Notes under the pieces: generated by a model
The model's input: the letters and a program-made list of their open reading frames with translations, nothing else
Database searches by the model: none
What the model was told of the DNA's origin: nothing
Made by a program: the position numbers and the translations under genes
Assembly (NCBI RefSeq): GCF_018403265.1
Contig: NZ_BOSI01000001.1
Span: forward strand, 806,001 to 870,000
Source: Paenibacillus sp. J31TS4
GTDB lineage: Bacteria > Bacillota > Bacilli > Paenibacillales > NBRC-103111
Direction: 5' to 3'
Length of the DNA stretch: 64,000 nt
In this document: positions 8,648 through 17,421 of the stretch, one piece after another
How positions within the stretch are numbered: the stretch's first letter is position 1
Layout: each line of letters begins with the position of its first letter

Positions 8648-10201
8648 TTAGCGCGTTTGCCCGCTCATGTAATAATCCCGATTGACCTCGACTTCCCTCT
8701 TCTTTCCGGGGAACAGCAGCTCCGCCGTCCGGATCGCCTTGAGCATCGCCTTGGCTTTGTTCTGGGTCTCTTCGTATTCCTTCTCCGGAACCGAGTCCCA
8801 AACGATGCCTGCACCGGCTTGCACATAGGCCTTACCGTGTTTGAAGACGATCGTCCGGATGGTAATGCACGTATCCATATTGCCCGTAAAGCCGAGGTAC
8901 CCGATGGCGCCCGCGTAGCTGCCTCTCGCTTCGTTTTCGAGCTCCGCGATAATCTCCATCGCCCGAATCTTGGGCGCTCCGGAGACGGTGCCCGCCGGCA
9001 GACAGGACAGGAAGGCGTCGAAGAAATCCTTGTCTTTGCGAAGCTTGCCGGAGAGGTTCGAGACGATGTGCATGACGTGGGAATACCGCTCGATCTCCAT
9101 GAACGTATCCACCTTGACCGATCCGAACTCGGAAACGCGGCCGATGTCGTTGCGGCCCAGGTCCACCAGCATGAGATGCTCCGCCCGCTCCTTCTCGTCG
9201 GCCAGCAGCTCCCGCTCGAGCGCCACATCCTCCTCGGGTGTCGCGCCCCTCGGCCGCGTGCCGGCGATCGCTCTGGTCTCGACTTTGTCTTCTTCAACAC
9301 GGACCAGAAGCTCGGGAGACGTGCCGACGATGATCTCGTCGTCCAGCTTTAGATAATACATGTAGGGAGAAGGGTTCATCGTTCTGAGTACCCGGTACAC
9401 CTGCAGCGGCTCAATCTCCGTCTCCGTCTCGAACCGCTGGGACAGCACCACCTGGAAAATATCCCCCGCCTGGATATAAGCCTTGGCTGCCTCCACGTTG
9501 GCGAGGAACGCTTCCTTGGTCACGTTCGAGCGAACATTTCCGAGCTCGACGTTGTCCGGAGCGAAGCCGCTTGGAGCGGGAAGCGGAGCGGACGGCTTCC
9601 GAAGCCGCTCGACGGTCTGGTCGATCCGCCGGCACGTCTCTTCGTAGGCCAGCCGGATGTCCGTATCGGTCGCCCCTTCCGGGATGTGGACGTTCGCGAT
9701 AATCGTGATCTGCTGCTTGAAGTGGTCAAAGGCGATCACTTGATCGCAGAACAGGAAGTTGAGATCGTCCATCTGCAGATCGTCGTTCCGGTGTGCCGGA
9801 AGGTCCTCGTAGTAACGAAGCAGATCGTAGCCGAAAAAACCGACTGCGCCTCCCGTGAATCTCGGCAGGTCCGGAAGCGACGGGCTCCGGTAGGTCCGCA
9901 TGTACGCTTTGAGCACCTCGAGCGGCTTTTCGTCCCGCCGCTGGGTTCCCGACCGGGTGGTCACCTGGATGCTTCCATTCTTTGCGCGCATGGTGAGGAA
10001 CGGATCCGTTCCGATGAACGAATAACGCGCCCATTTGGCGCCGCCCTCTACGCTTTCCAGCAGGAAGGCATGAGGCTGCTCCGCCACGTGCTGGAAGAGC
10101 CGGATCGGCGTCTCGGTGTCGGCCATCAGCTTCCGGGTCACCGGAATCAGGTTGTACGCGGACGAAAGCCGCGTCACTTCGTTCAAATTGGGCGTATACA
10201 T
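8648..10201 (-). CDS. trpE: Anthranilate synthase component I
   Basis: A 517-residue chorismate-using enzyme, first of the Trp branch. The C-terminal chorismate-binding domain shows AIAGTRPRGAT, LVDLGRNDIGRV, SGAPKIRAMEII and AGAGIVWDS. Two in-frame ATGs lie close together, at 10207 and 10201. The GGAGGAG site is only 2 bases from the first but 8 from the second, so 10201 is the likely start. Expression is controlled by the upstream TRAP leader. Confidence 0.96.
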   Translation of the reverse strand: MYTPNLNEVTRLSSAYNLIPVTRKLMADTETPIRLFQHVAEQPHAFLLESVEGGAKWARYSFIGTDPFLTMRAKNGSIQVTTRSGTQRRDEKPLEVLKAYMRTYRSPSLPDLPRFTGGAVGFFGYDLLRYYEDLPAHRNDDLQMDDLNFLFCDQVIAFDHFKQQITIIANVHIPEGATDTDIRLAYEETCRRIDQTVERLRKPSAPLPAPSGFAPDNVELGNVRSNVTKEAFLANVEAAKAYIQAGDIFQVVLSQRFETETEIEPLQVYRVLRTMNPSPYMYYLKLDDEIIVGTSPELLVRVEEDKVETRAIAGTRPRGATPEEDVALERELLADEKERAEHLMLVDLGRNDIGRVSEFGSVKVDTFMEIERYSHVMHIVSNLSGKLRKDKDFFDAFLSCLPAGTVSGAPKIRAMEIIAELENEARGSYAGAIGYLGFTGNMDTCITIRTIVFKHGKAYVQAGAGIVWDSVPEKEYEETQNKAKAMLKAIRTAELLFPGKKREVEVNRDYYMSGQTR

Positions 10202-10290
10202 CGTCATCTCTCCTCCGTTCCTCTCTCCCTCTGGCCTGTCAGGTCGCCCTGCGGCGGGGAAAGGGCCAAGCACTTCGCTTGCAGGAAATC

Positions 10291-10322
10291 AAAAAAGGTC
10301 TCTGCCGGAAGGCAGAGACCTT
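10291..10322 (-). terminator. trp attenuator terminator
   Basis: On the minus strand AAGGTCTCTGCC and GGCAGAGACCTT form a 12-bp stem with loop TTCC, followed by a T run, about 90 bases before the trpE start. The 5' arm contains GTCTCT, complementary to AGAGAC at the end of the TRAP array (10452-10447). That pairing would form the alternative antiterminator when TRAP is not bound. Confidence 0.85.
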
Positions 10323-10450
10323 GAAATGAGCAAATGATAGGCTACAATGGGAGATAGTTCGAAATAAGCCAATACAAGTTCGACAGATTTCCCTGCATAC
10401 CCAGCCCCCTCAACGGCGCCGGCGCATGCTTCTGTCTTCCTCGATCGTCT

Positions 10451-10508
10451 CTCCCCTAGGCTCAGCTCAACTTCACTCATCTCAACTCTAACTCACTCGG
10501 CTAATCTA
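10451..10508 (-). promoter_or_regulatory. TRAP-binding site: eleven (G/U)AG triplets in the trp leader
   Basis: On the minus strand the leader has TAG, TAG, GAG, GAG, TAG, GAG, GAG, AAG, GAG, GAG, TAG, GAG, mostly 2 bases apart. That is eleven TAG/GAG triplets plus one AAG, the number expected for the 11-mer TRAP ring. The array begins just after the probable transcription start. Tryptophan-loaded TRAP wrapped here would block the antiterminator and let the 10291-10322 terminator form. The mtrB gene for TRAP is at 20580-20804. Confidence 0.88.
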
Positions 10509-10514
10509 AGTTAA

Positions 10515-10543
10515 ACTATACCAGTCGCAGAAGCAGCCGTCAA
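10515..10543 (-). promoter_or_regulatory. Sigma-A promoter of the trp operon
   Basis: On the minus strand TTGACG (10543-10538) and TATAGT (10520-10515) are separated by 17 bases. It lies 11 bases past the aroH stop and immediately before the TRAP array, so trpE onward can be transcribed apart from aroCBH. Confidence 0.85.
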
Positions 10544-10554
10544 CCCGCAAGTTG

Positions 10555-10935
10555 CTAGGAGGAGGTTCCCGCCTTGGCAATATCGGGCCGCAGGCTGACT
10601 GCGTTGTTCAGGTAGACGTGGCGAATTTCGTCCTGCTTCTTGTCGGTGTTCACGTGTGCCATAACCCGGATGCACTTGGGGAGGCTCGGTTCCACCGGAA
10701 TTTCAAGCGAGCACATGACCGGCACCAGCTCCCAGCCCGGCATCTGGCGAATGGCCTTGGCCGGGAAAGCGGCGGTCAAATCATGCGTAGAGGTGACCCA
10801 CACGCTCGCTATCTCCTCCGTCCGAATTCCGTTTCTAGCCACGATCTCCTGCAGGAGCTCGGCGGCCGCTTGAAGAATCTCCGTCTCTTCATTCCTCTCG
10901 ACTGTCGTCGCTCCCCGGATTCCTCGTACCATCAT
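10555..10935 (-). CDS. aroH: Chorismate mutase, AroH type
   Basis: A 126-residue monofunctional chorismate mutase of the small trimeric AroH class. The start MMVRGIRGATTVE and the later KCIRVM and DEIRHVYL carry the active-site arginines known from B. subtilis AroH. It makes prephenate for Tyr and Phe. The ATG at 10935 overlaps the aroB stop (ATGA), with GGAGG about 10 bases upstream. A second ATG follows directly at 10932. Confidence 0.96.
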   Translation of the reverse strand: MMVRGIRGATTVERNEETEILQAAAELLQEIVARNGIRTEEIASVWVTSTHDLTAAFPAKAIRQMPGWELVPVMCSLEIPVEPSLPKCIRVMAHVNTDKKQDEIRHVYLNNAVSLRPDIAKAGTSS

Positions 10936-12035
10936 GTCGGCTGCTCCTCCCGTTTCAGTTCCTCGACGATCTCTCGAACCCATTCGACCGGTATCTCCTT
11001 GTTGATCTCCACCGCTCCGATTGCGGTCGGCACGATGAACACGGCCCGGCCTTCCTTGAATTTCTTGTCATGCATAAGCGCGCTCATGATCGCATCCGTC
11101 CCGAGATGGGACGGGATGCGCACGGGAAGGCCGAACCGACGCAGCACGCGCTCGGTCGTCTCCTCAATCTCCCGCGGCCGGCCTAGGCGCACGGCCAGAC
11201 GCGCCGATCCGATCATGCCGATCGAGATCGCTTCTCCGTGAACCAGCTCGTTATAACCCGAAACGGCCTCCAGCGCATGCCCGATCGTGTGCCCCAGGTT
11301 CAGAGTGGCACGCCGACCGTTTTCCTGCTCGTCTTCGGACACGACCTCAGCCTTGACGCTGCAGCCCTTATAGAGGGCGTAGGCCAGCGCTTCCGGATCC
11401 AGGCCCAGCAGCGCGTCGGCGTTAGCCTCCAGCCAGTCGACGAACAAACGATCGTTGATTAGCCCTTCCTTGATGACCTCGCTCAGTCCGGCCTTCACTT
11501 CCCGTTCAGGAAGGGTTTGCAGTGTCGCCGTATCATAGAGCACCATAACCGGCTGATGGAACGCGCCTATGATGTTCTTAGCAAGGCGGTGGTTGACCGC
11601 CACCTTGCCCCCTACGCTGCTGTCGTGAGCCAGAATCGTAGTAGGGATCTGGACGAACCGGACGCCGCGCATATAGCTCGCGGCTACGAAGCCGGCCAGG
11701 TCTCCCACAACGCCGCCGCCCAGAGCGACGACCGTCGAGCTGCGGTCCAGCCCCGCCTCCAGCGCGACTCCCACCAATTCGTCGAGCATGGCCAGAGACT
11801 TGGACGTCTCTCCCGACGGCACGACCCGGCTGACGACCCGATAGCCGCCTGCCTCCAAAATGCCAGTAAGCTTCCCCAGATAATGCGGGGCTACCTGGTC
11901 GTCCGTCACAATCAGGAGTGGCGACGCCTTGCGTATATCGTGCTTCTCAAACAACTCGCCGGCCCGTTCCAGCAAGCCTTCTCCAATATAAATAGGATAA
12001 GAGCGTTGTCCCAGATCAACCGTCAATTCCTTCAT
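10932..12035 (-). CDS. aroB: 3-dehydroquinate synthase
   Basis: A 367-residue NAD- and metal-dependent enzyme converting DAHP to 3-dehydroquinate. It has GGGVVGDLAGFVA for NAD binding and the metal-ligand stretches LGHTIGHALE and HGEAISIG. The ATG at 12035 shares one base with the aroC stop (TAATG). The open frame runs upstream into aroC, but the N-terminus [18 protein letters not shown] fixes this start. Confidence 0.96.
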   Translation of the reverse strand: MKELTVDLGQRSYPIYIGEGLLERAGELFEKHDIRKASPLLIVTDDQVAPHYLGKLTGILEAGGYRVVSRVVPSGETSKSLAMLDELVGVALEAGLDRSSTVVALGGGVVGDLAGFVAASYMRGVRFVQIPTTILAHDSSVGGKVAVNHRLAKNIIGAFHQPVMVLYDTATLQTLPEREVKAGLSEVIKEGLINDRLFVDWLEANADALLGLDPEALAYALYKGCSVKAEVVSEDEQENGRRATLNLGHTIGHALEAVSGYNELVHGEAISIGMIGSARLAVRLGRPREIEETTERVLRRFGLPVRIPSHLGTDAIMSALMHDKKFKEGRAVFIVPTAIGAVEINKEIPVEWVREIVEELKREEQPT

Positions 12036-13198
12036 TAGTATTGCTCCACTTGCTTCAGATAGTTGGTGTAGTTCGTACGGATCTCCTCCATGGAATCGCC
12101 GCCGAACTTCTCCATGAATGCCTGCGCGACCTCCCAGGCCACCACATGCTCCATAATGACGCCCGCCGCGGGAACCGCACACGTGTCGGAGCGCTCGATT
12201 TGGGCCGTGAACGCCTCTTTGGTGTCAATATCAACGCTCGGCAGTGCCTTGTACAGCGTCGAGATCGGTTTCATGACGCCGCGCACCACGATCGGCTCCC
12301 CGGTTGTCATGCCGCCCTCGAAGCCGCCCGCCCGGTTGGTCGCGCGGTAGAATCCGCGGTCCTGCTCGTAGCGGATTTCATCGTGGACCTTGGAGCCCCG
12401 CCGTTCGGCCGCTTCGAACCCGATCCCGAACTCGACACCCTTGAACGCCTGGATGGAGACGACCGCCTGCGCGATCCTCCCGTCCAGCTTGCGGTCCCAT
12501 TGGACGTGGCTGCCAAGACCCACGGGAACGCCTTCGATGACGACCTCCACGACGCCGCCGAGCGTATCGCCGTCCGCCTTCGCCGCGTCAATCGCCGCAA
12601 TCATCTTGGCTTCGGCTTCCTTGTCCACGACGCGGACCGGCGATTCCTCCGTGATGCGCACCAGCTCGTCGATCGGCAGATCGCTGCGTTCTGCCGTTAC
12701 GTCTCCGATCCGAAGCACCTGAACCGCCGTCTTGATGCCGAATTCAGCGAGCAGCTGCTTGGCGAGAGCGCCGATCGCCACGCGCATCGTCGTCTCCCGG
12801 GCGCTAGACCGCTCCAGAATATTGCGCATGTCGCGCTGATTATATTTGATGCCGCCGTTCAGATCGGCGTGACCCGGACGCGGCCGGTTAATTCTTCGGC
12901 GGCCTTCGCTGTCCTCCGGCACGGGCTCCGCTCCCATAATCTTCGTCCAGTGCTTCCAATCGTTATTCTCTACGACGAGCGTAATCGGCGCACCGGTCGT
13001 CCGTCCATGACGAACGCCTCCGCGGAACTGGATCGTATCTTTCTCGATCTGCATGCGCAAGCCGCGGCCATAGCCTTTTTGTCTCCGGCCGAGCTGCTCG
13101 TTCAGCTGCTCCTCGGACAAGTCCAGGTTGCTTGGCATTCCTTCCACGATGGCCGTCAGCTGCGGGCCATGAGTCTCACCGGACGTTAAGTATCTCAC
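12035..13198 (-). CDS. aroC: Chorismate synthase
   Basis: A 387-residue FMN-dependent enzyme making chorismate from EPSP, the branch-point product for Trp, Tyr, Phe and menaquinone. Family signatures include [24 protein letters not shown] and RPGHADLNG. The start is GTG at 13198 behind a GGGGGA site. It is called aroF in B. subtilis. It heads the aromatic block with its own promoter. Confidence 0.97.
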   Translation of the reverse strand: MRYLTSGETHGPQLTAIVEGMPSNLDLSEEQLNEQLGRRQKGYGRGLRMQIEKDTIQFRGGVRHGRTTGAPITLVVENNDWKHWTKIMGAEPVPEDSEGRRRINRPRPGHADLNGGIKYNQRDMRNILERSSARETTMRVAIGALAKQLLAEFGIKTAVQVLRIGDVTAERSDLPIDELVRITEESPVRVVDKEAEAKMIAAIDAAKADGDTLGGVVEVVIEGVPVGLGSHVQWDRKLDGRIAQAVVSIQAFKGVEFGIGFEAAERRGSKVHDEIRYEQDRGFYRATNRAGGFEGGMTTGEPIVVRGVMKPISTLYKALPSVDIDTKEAFTAQIERSDTCAVPAAGVIMEHVVAWEVAQAFMEKFGGDSMEEIRTNYTNYLKQVEQY

Positions 13199-13269
13199 TA
13201 TCGTTTCCCCCTCATCATATCCGATGCACGGACTCTCCAGGTTTTGCGCTTTAGCGCTTTTATGTGCTA

Positions 13270-13298
13270 ATTATAGTATAGGCCCCCCGGTTTGACAA
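13270..13298 (-). promoter_or_regulatory. Sigma-A promoter of aroC
   Basis: On the minus strand TTGTCA (13298-13293) and TATAAT (13275-13270) are 17 bases apart. The 5' leader then contains a small GCGC-TAAA-GCGC hairpin (about 13248-13259) before the GTG start at 13198. Confidence 0.75.
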
Positions 13299-13357
13299 GG
13301 AATGGCCGTTTCTTTTTCCTGCCGGCGACACTTCCCGGGTCCCCCATCCCGCTGGGC

Positions 13358-13394
13358 AAAAAAAAGCACGCCGCAGTCCTACGACCGGGCGTGC
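13358..13394 (-). terminator. Terminator after the small gene upstream of aroC
   Basis: On the minus strand GCACGCC pairs with GGCGTGC around a 15-base loop, followed by eight T. It separates the cheR/small-gene transcript from the aroC promoter. Confidence 0.75.
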
Positions 13395-13434
13395 CTTGAG
13401 AGGAGCAGGCGCTCCGTTGTGAGCCGTGCCTAGC

Positions 13435-13584
13435 TTATTTTGAACCGGCGCGGATTCGTTCGCCGGGCTTCGGCGCGCTGACCATGCCCATCACCCGCAT
13501 GGAGTCGATGCCTAGAATCTGCGCGCATTCGTGGATGCTGAGCAACCCCCGCTGGTAGGCGGCGATCACCTTCCGCTTGTCCAT
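13435..13584 (-). CDS. Small helix-turn-helix-like protein, unknown function
   Basis: A 49-residue basic protein beginning MDKRKVIAAYQRGLLSIHEC and continuing AQILGIDSMRVMGMV. This pattern looks like one small helix-turn-helix or DnaA/MerR-like fold. The ATG at 13584 has GGAGGTG about 7 bases upstream; a longer frame to 13638 has no such site. It lies between cheR and the aroC promoter on the same strand and has its own terminator. I do not recognise a named family. Confidence 0.6.
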   Translation of the reverse strand: MDKRKVIAAYQRGLLSIHECAQILGIDSMRVMGMVSAPKPGERIRAGSK

Positions 13585-13676
13585 CCCATCCACCTCCGTC
13601 ACTCTAGCAGCTGCCGGCGTGCTTGTCCGGCTTTGCATCTAGCTTGGACAAGTTTGACAGCCGTTATGCAGGTCGG

Positions 13677-14453
13677 CTAAAGCTTACGGTAGAAAAAGGT
13701 GTCGGCCGGCTCGAACCCGTAGCGTCCCGGCGAGAAGATCTGCTCGGTGCTGCCGACGAACAGGATGCCGCCGGGCTTGAGCGCCTGAGCGAACTTCGTG
13801 TACAGCACCTGTTTGGCTTCGTCGGTGAAGTAGATCATGACGTTGCGGCAGACAATCCAGTCGAACTGCGAATCGAACGGATCGTTCAGCAGATTCTGGC
13901 GGCGGAACATCACCGCCTGCTTCAAGCGGTCCGCAACCCGGTAGGTCCCGGTTTCCTTGATGAAATACGTATCTCGGTACGAGGACGGTACCTCACGGAG
14001 CGAACGCTCCTGATAGACGCCCTGCTTCGCCCTGGCGAGCACACCCTCATCAAGGTCCGTCGCCAGCAGCTTGGCATCGCCCAGCGCTCCCAGCCGGTCC
14101 AGAATCATGGCCATCGTATACGGCTCTTCTCCGGTCGAGCAGGCGGCGCTCCAGCATTTTAGGCTGCGGTTGTTCTTCAGCATCTGGGGCAGATACGTCT
14201 TCTCCGCCACCTCCCACCGATTCGCATTGCGCCAGAATTCGGAGACGTTAATGGTCATCCGGTCCAGAAACTCGGCAAGAAGTGAAGGATCCTTCGCCAT
14301 CTCCCTATAGAAGGCATCGAACGTCGGAAAGCCTTTCTTGCTGCGGAACGTGGTCAACCGGCGTTTCATCTGCGTCTCCTTGTACAGGTTCAGGTCGATT
14401 GCCGTCAGCCGTTTCACGCTCTCTACGAACGATTCAAAATCCTTGTCCTCCAC
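13677..14453 (-). CDS. cheR: Chemotaxis protein methyltransferase
   Basis: A 258-residue SAM-dependent enzyme that methylates glutamates of chemoreceptors. The N-terminal helical domain covers about 1-75. The SAM domain begins near SAACSTGEEPYTMA and includes FDWIVCRNVMIYF. The start is GTG at 14453. Its place between ndk and the aromatic genes is the same as in B. subtilis. Confidence 0.95.
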   Translation of the reverse strand: MEDKDFESFVESVKRLTAIDLNLYKETQMKRRLTTFRSKKGFPTFDAFYREMAKDPSLLAEFLDRMTINVSEFWRNANRWEVAEKTYLPQMLKNNRSLKCWSAACSTGEEPYTMAMILDRLGALGDAKLLATDLDEGVLARAKQGVYQERSLREVPSSYRDTYFIKETGTYRVADRLKQAVMFRRQNLLNDPFDSQFDWIVCRNVMIYFTDEAKQVLYTKFAQALKPGGILFVGSTEQIFSPGRYGFEPADTFFYRKL

Positions 14454-14480
14454 GGGCGGTTCCTACTCTCCCCAAAAAAC

Positions 14481-14924
14481 TTAGATCCACTTGCTGATGA
14501 CGCGGTCGTAGCTGACCAGCTCGTCGGCCTTGAAGAAGTTGTTGATCTCGCGCTCGGCGCTCTCCGGAGAATCGGAGCCGTGGATCAGGTTCATTCCGGT
14601 ATGCAGCGCGAAGTCGCCGCGGATCGTACCCGGCTGCGCGTCGGCCGTATTCGTTTTGCCCACCATCAGACGGGACAGAGCGATTACGTTGTCCGCTTCC
14701 CAGACCATGGCGAACACGGGACCGGAGGTGATGAAATCAACGAGCTCACCGAAGAACGGCTTTTCCTTGTGCTCGTCATAGTGGAATTCCGCCTGCTCGC
14801 GGGAGATGGTCATCAGCTTGCTGCCTACGAGCTGAAAGCCCTTTTGCTCAAAACGCTTGACGATCTCGCCGATCAGACCGCGCTGGACGCCGTCCGGTTT
14901 TACCATCAGAAATGTTCTTTCCAT
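14481..14924 (-). CDS. ndk: Nucleoside diphosphate kinase
   Basis: A 147-residue enzyme that equalises NTP pools through a phosphohistidine. The active-site motif [13 protein letters not shown] holds the catalytic His. An upstream TTG at 14930 is in frame but sits 2 bases from the AGGAGAG site; the ATG at 14924 is 8 bases away and matches the family start [13 protein letters not shown]. Confidence 0.97.
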   Translation of the reverse strand: MERTFLMVKPDGVQRGLIGEIVKRFEQKGFQLVGSKLMTISREQAEFHYDEHKEKPFFGELVDFITSGPVFAMVWEADNVIALSRLMVGKTNTADAQPGTIRGDFALHTGMNLIHGSDSPESAEREINNFFKADELVSYDRVISKWI

Positions 14925-14994
14925 GTTCAAATCTCTCCTTGATTGTAGGTAGTGGTTGGTGATTCTCGGGTTGCTGCTTATCTATGAAAATCGT

Positions 14995-15969
14995 TCAATA
15001 CGAACGGTCTCCAACAAAATAGGCGATATTGACAAGATCCTTCTTGGCTTGGATGTTCGGCAGCGCATCAAGGGATCGGATCGCTTTGTCGATGTAGCGG
15101 GACGCCCAGCGTTCCGCCTGAGGAATTCCGCTGCTGTCCCGGATCAGCTGCAGAAACCGGCTGACATCCGTCTGTCCATCCAGCCCGCGGATGCGCTCCA
15201 GCTCGTCCAGAATCGGCTGCCGGAACCGCTCCTCGCGCAGGGCAAAGATAACAGGCAGCGTAATGTTACCCTGCTTCACATCATTGCCCGGCGGCTTGCC
15301 GAGCTGCTTCTCGGTTCCGCTCAAATCAAGCACGTCGTCGCGGATCTGGAAAGCCATTCCTACATTATACCCATATTCGTACAGCTTGCGAGCGATACGG
15401 GGGTCCGCCTCGGCGGCGATGGCGCCGAGCTGACAGCTGATGGCGATGAGCAGCGCCGTCTTGCGCTTGATCCGCAGCAGGTAATCCCGCACCGACTGGC
15501 CGGTGTGGAAGAAAAACCGGATCTGCTCGATCTCCCCGATCGTCAGCTCGACGATCGCTTTGGACATGATCTGGTGAATCTGCGGATTCGGCAGCTGGGT
15601 CATGACGTCAAGCGCGCGGGCGAAGATATAATCGCCGGTGTACATGGCCACCCGGTTGTCCCATTTCGACTTGACGGTCAGCTGACCCCTCCGGGTCTCG
15701 GCGTCGTCGATGACGTCGTCGTGGACGAGCGAGGACATGTGAATGAGCTCCATCGGCACCGCGATATGCTTCAGCTTGTCCAGGTCGTACGTGCCGAACT
15801 GCCCGGCCAGCAGCACGAACACCGGGCGCAGCCTCTTGCCGCCCGCCTTCAGCAGATGGGCGGATGCTTCTCTAAGCTCCGGATGGTCCGAATGGACGCT
15901 GCGCTCCAGTTCCTTCTCGATTGCAGCGACGTCCCTCTTGATCCGAGCATAAATGGTTAACAAGTTCAT
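14995..15969 (-). CDS. hepT: Heptaprenyl diphosphate synthase, catalytic component II
   Basis: A 324-residue trans-polyprenyl synthase. Both aspartate-rich motifs are present (HDDVIDD and RDDVLD), with GGKRLRP near the N-terminus. With HepS it makes the C35 side chain of menaquinone-7. The ATG at 15969 overlaps the mqnA stop (ATGA). The longer open frame upstream lies inside mqnA and is not used. Confidence 0.95.
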   Translation of the reverse strand: MNLLTIYARIKRDVAAIEKELERSVHSDHPELREASAHLLKAGGKRLRPVFVLLAGQFGTYDLDKLKHIAVPMELIHMSSLVHDDVIDDAETRRGQLTVKSKWDNRVAMYTGDYIFARALDVMTQLPNPQIHQIMSKAIVELTIGEIEQIRFFFHTGQSVRDYLLRIKRKTALLIAISCQLGAIAAEADPRIARKLYEYGYNVGMAFQIRDDVLDLSGTEKQLGKPPGNDVKQGNITLPVIFALREERFRQPILDELERIRGLDGQTDVSRFLQLIRDSSGIPQAERWASRYIDKAIRSLDALPNIQAKKDLVNIAYFVGDRSY

Positions 15970-16829
15970 CGGTTCACCTGTATGACGGTATTGTCTTGCC
16001 AAATCTGCAGCTTCACCGGTTCGTCCAGAAGTCCAAGCTCCCAGGCATACCGGTAAAACAGCTCGAGTCCCTGCCACTGGGGCTGTCCGAAATCGTAGCA
16101 CAGGTTGCGGAAATAATCCGCCCAGTAGACTTTGTCGCCTCCGATCGACGAGACGGCGGCCTCGATCATCTCCTCCGGCTCGTCCAGGCCCTTGCTCTTG
16201 CTCCACAGAAACGCTTCGTACATCCGTTTCACGAGCTCCGGATGTCTAGCGATCGTCTCTCGGCGGATGGCCCAGACCGCGAACGACATCCACTGGCCGG
16301 TGTGCCGCCTCCACAGCTCGCCGAGATCGGTGACGTGGTAACCGGAATCGACCCATCCGGCACGGATGGCATCGTCGCCAATCAACAGCGCAGCGTCGGA
16401 TTCCTTCATCATATCATCTAACGAGGGGGAAGCATAGAAATACGACGGGTTCCCGCCGTAAAATTTGGCGATTACTATTTTGAGCAGGTTAACCGAGGAG
16501 GCCGAGGTGGTCGGCAGCGCAATCGTCCCGTTCACGATCTCCTCGAACGGCTTGCGGTGGAACAGCAGAATCGACTTGACCGGACCGTATGCGCTGACGG
16601 ACAGGTCGGGCATCAGGACGTAATCCCGATGAAACTCGCCGTATGCGAACGACGAGATCGGTCCCATATCGATCGTGCCTTCTGCAAGCGCCTTGTTAAG
16701 CCCGGTCGGGACCCGCTGCAGCAGCTCCACCTCTTCGCCGAACCGCTCCATAGGAAAGTAGTAAAAGATCGGCCAAACGTTCGTAAAGTCGATCCTTCCA
16801 ACGCGAACCTTGTGCTGGTTAGTCTCCAT
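15966..16829 (-). CDS. mqnA: Chorismate dehydratase of the futalosine menaquinone pathway
   Basis: A 287-residue protein of the MqnA/MqnD periplasmic-binding-protein-like family. It begins with RVGRIDFTNVWPIFYYF, close to the MqnA signature, and contains GPISSFAYG and IGDDAI. MqnA removes water from chorismate to give 3-[(1-carboxyvinyl)oxy]benzoate. The ATG at 16829 has GGGGAG upstream and lies within the ubiX 3' end. B. subtilis has no gene here. MqnD is a relative, but the neighbourhood and motif order favour MqnA. Confidence 0.88.
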   Translation of the reverse strand: METNQHKVRVGRIDFTNVWPIFYYFPMERFGEEVELLQRVPTGLNKALAEGTIDMGPISSFAYGEFHRDYVLMPDLSVSAYGPVKSILLFHRKPFEEIVNGTIALPTTSASSVNLLKIVIAKFYGGNPSYFYASPSLDDMMKESDAALLIGDDAIRAGWVDSGYHVTDLGELWRRHTGQWMSFAVWAIRRETIARHPELVKRMYEAFLWSKSKGLDEPEEMIEAAVSSIGGDKVYWADYFRNLCYDFGQPQWQGLELFYRYAWELGLLDEPVKLQIWQDNTVIQVNR

Positions 16830-17421
16830 TGTGTTCTCCCCATCTTTTGTACAGCTTGTGTTCGATCTCCATCGCATCCATCACCTTACCGACGAGGAAA
16901 TCAACGATTTCGTTCAGTGACTGCGGCTTATGATAGAATCCCGGCATGGCGGGCAGAATGCGCACGCCCATGCGGGCCAGCGTCAGCATATTCTCCAAGT
17001 GAACCGCATGGAGCGGCGTCTCGCGCGGGACGACGATGAGCCGTCTTCCCTCCTTGAGCATGACGTCGGCGGCACGCTCGAGAAGATTGTCCGACGCTCC
17101 GCGCGACAGGCCGGCAAGGGTTCCCATCGAGCAGGGGACGATCACCATTCCCTGCGTGCGAAACGAACCGCTTGCGATGCTCGCCCCGATGTCCTGGATC
17201 GGATGGTAGACGAGCTGGCCCTCCTCCCCGCCCAGATGCTCGGCCAGCATCTCCCGCCGCTTGGCGGCGTTCCAGCCGAGCTCGTCGTGCAGCACCCGCC
17301 AGCCGGCATCGGTCACGACCAGATGGACCGTCTGCCCGGTTCTCAGCATCTCCTGCACGAGCCGGACGCCATAGACAGCACCGCTGGCTCCCGTCATTCC
17401 GATTACCCACGGTCTGCTCAC
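16819..17421 (-). CDS. ubiX: UbiX-type flavin prenyltransferase
   Basis: A 200-residue flavoprotein with MTGASGAVYGVRL at the N-terminus and VPCSMGTLAGLSRGASDNLL and VVPRETPL further on. UbiX makes the prenylated FMN cofactor used by UbiD decarboxylases, which act late in the futalosine pathway. No ubiD gene is in the window. The GTG start overlaps the ubiA stop (GTGA). Confidence 0.93.
   Translation of the reverse strand: MSRPWVIGMTGASGAVYGVRLVQEMLRTGQTVHLVVTDAGWRVLHDELGWNAAKRREMLAEHLGGEEGQLVYHPIQDIGASIASGSFRTQGMVIVPCSMGTLAGLSRGASDNLLERAADVMLKEGRRLIVVPRETPLHAVHLENMLTLARMGVRILPAMPGFYHKPQSLNEIVDFLVGKVMDAMEIEHKLYKRWGEHNGD

Larger units (their letters stand above)
10202..10554 (-). other. trp leader region (5' untranslated region of trpE)
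   Basis: This gap between aroH and trpE has no gene. In transcription order it holds a sigma-A promoter (10543-10515), a TRAP-binding triplet array (10508-10451), about 130 bases of spacer, an intrinsic terminator (10322-10291) and the trpE ribosome-binding site. The layout matches the B. subtilis trp attenuator. Confidence 0.85.
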
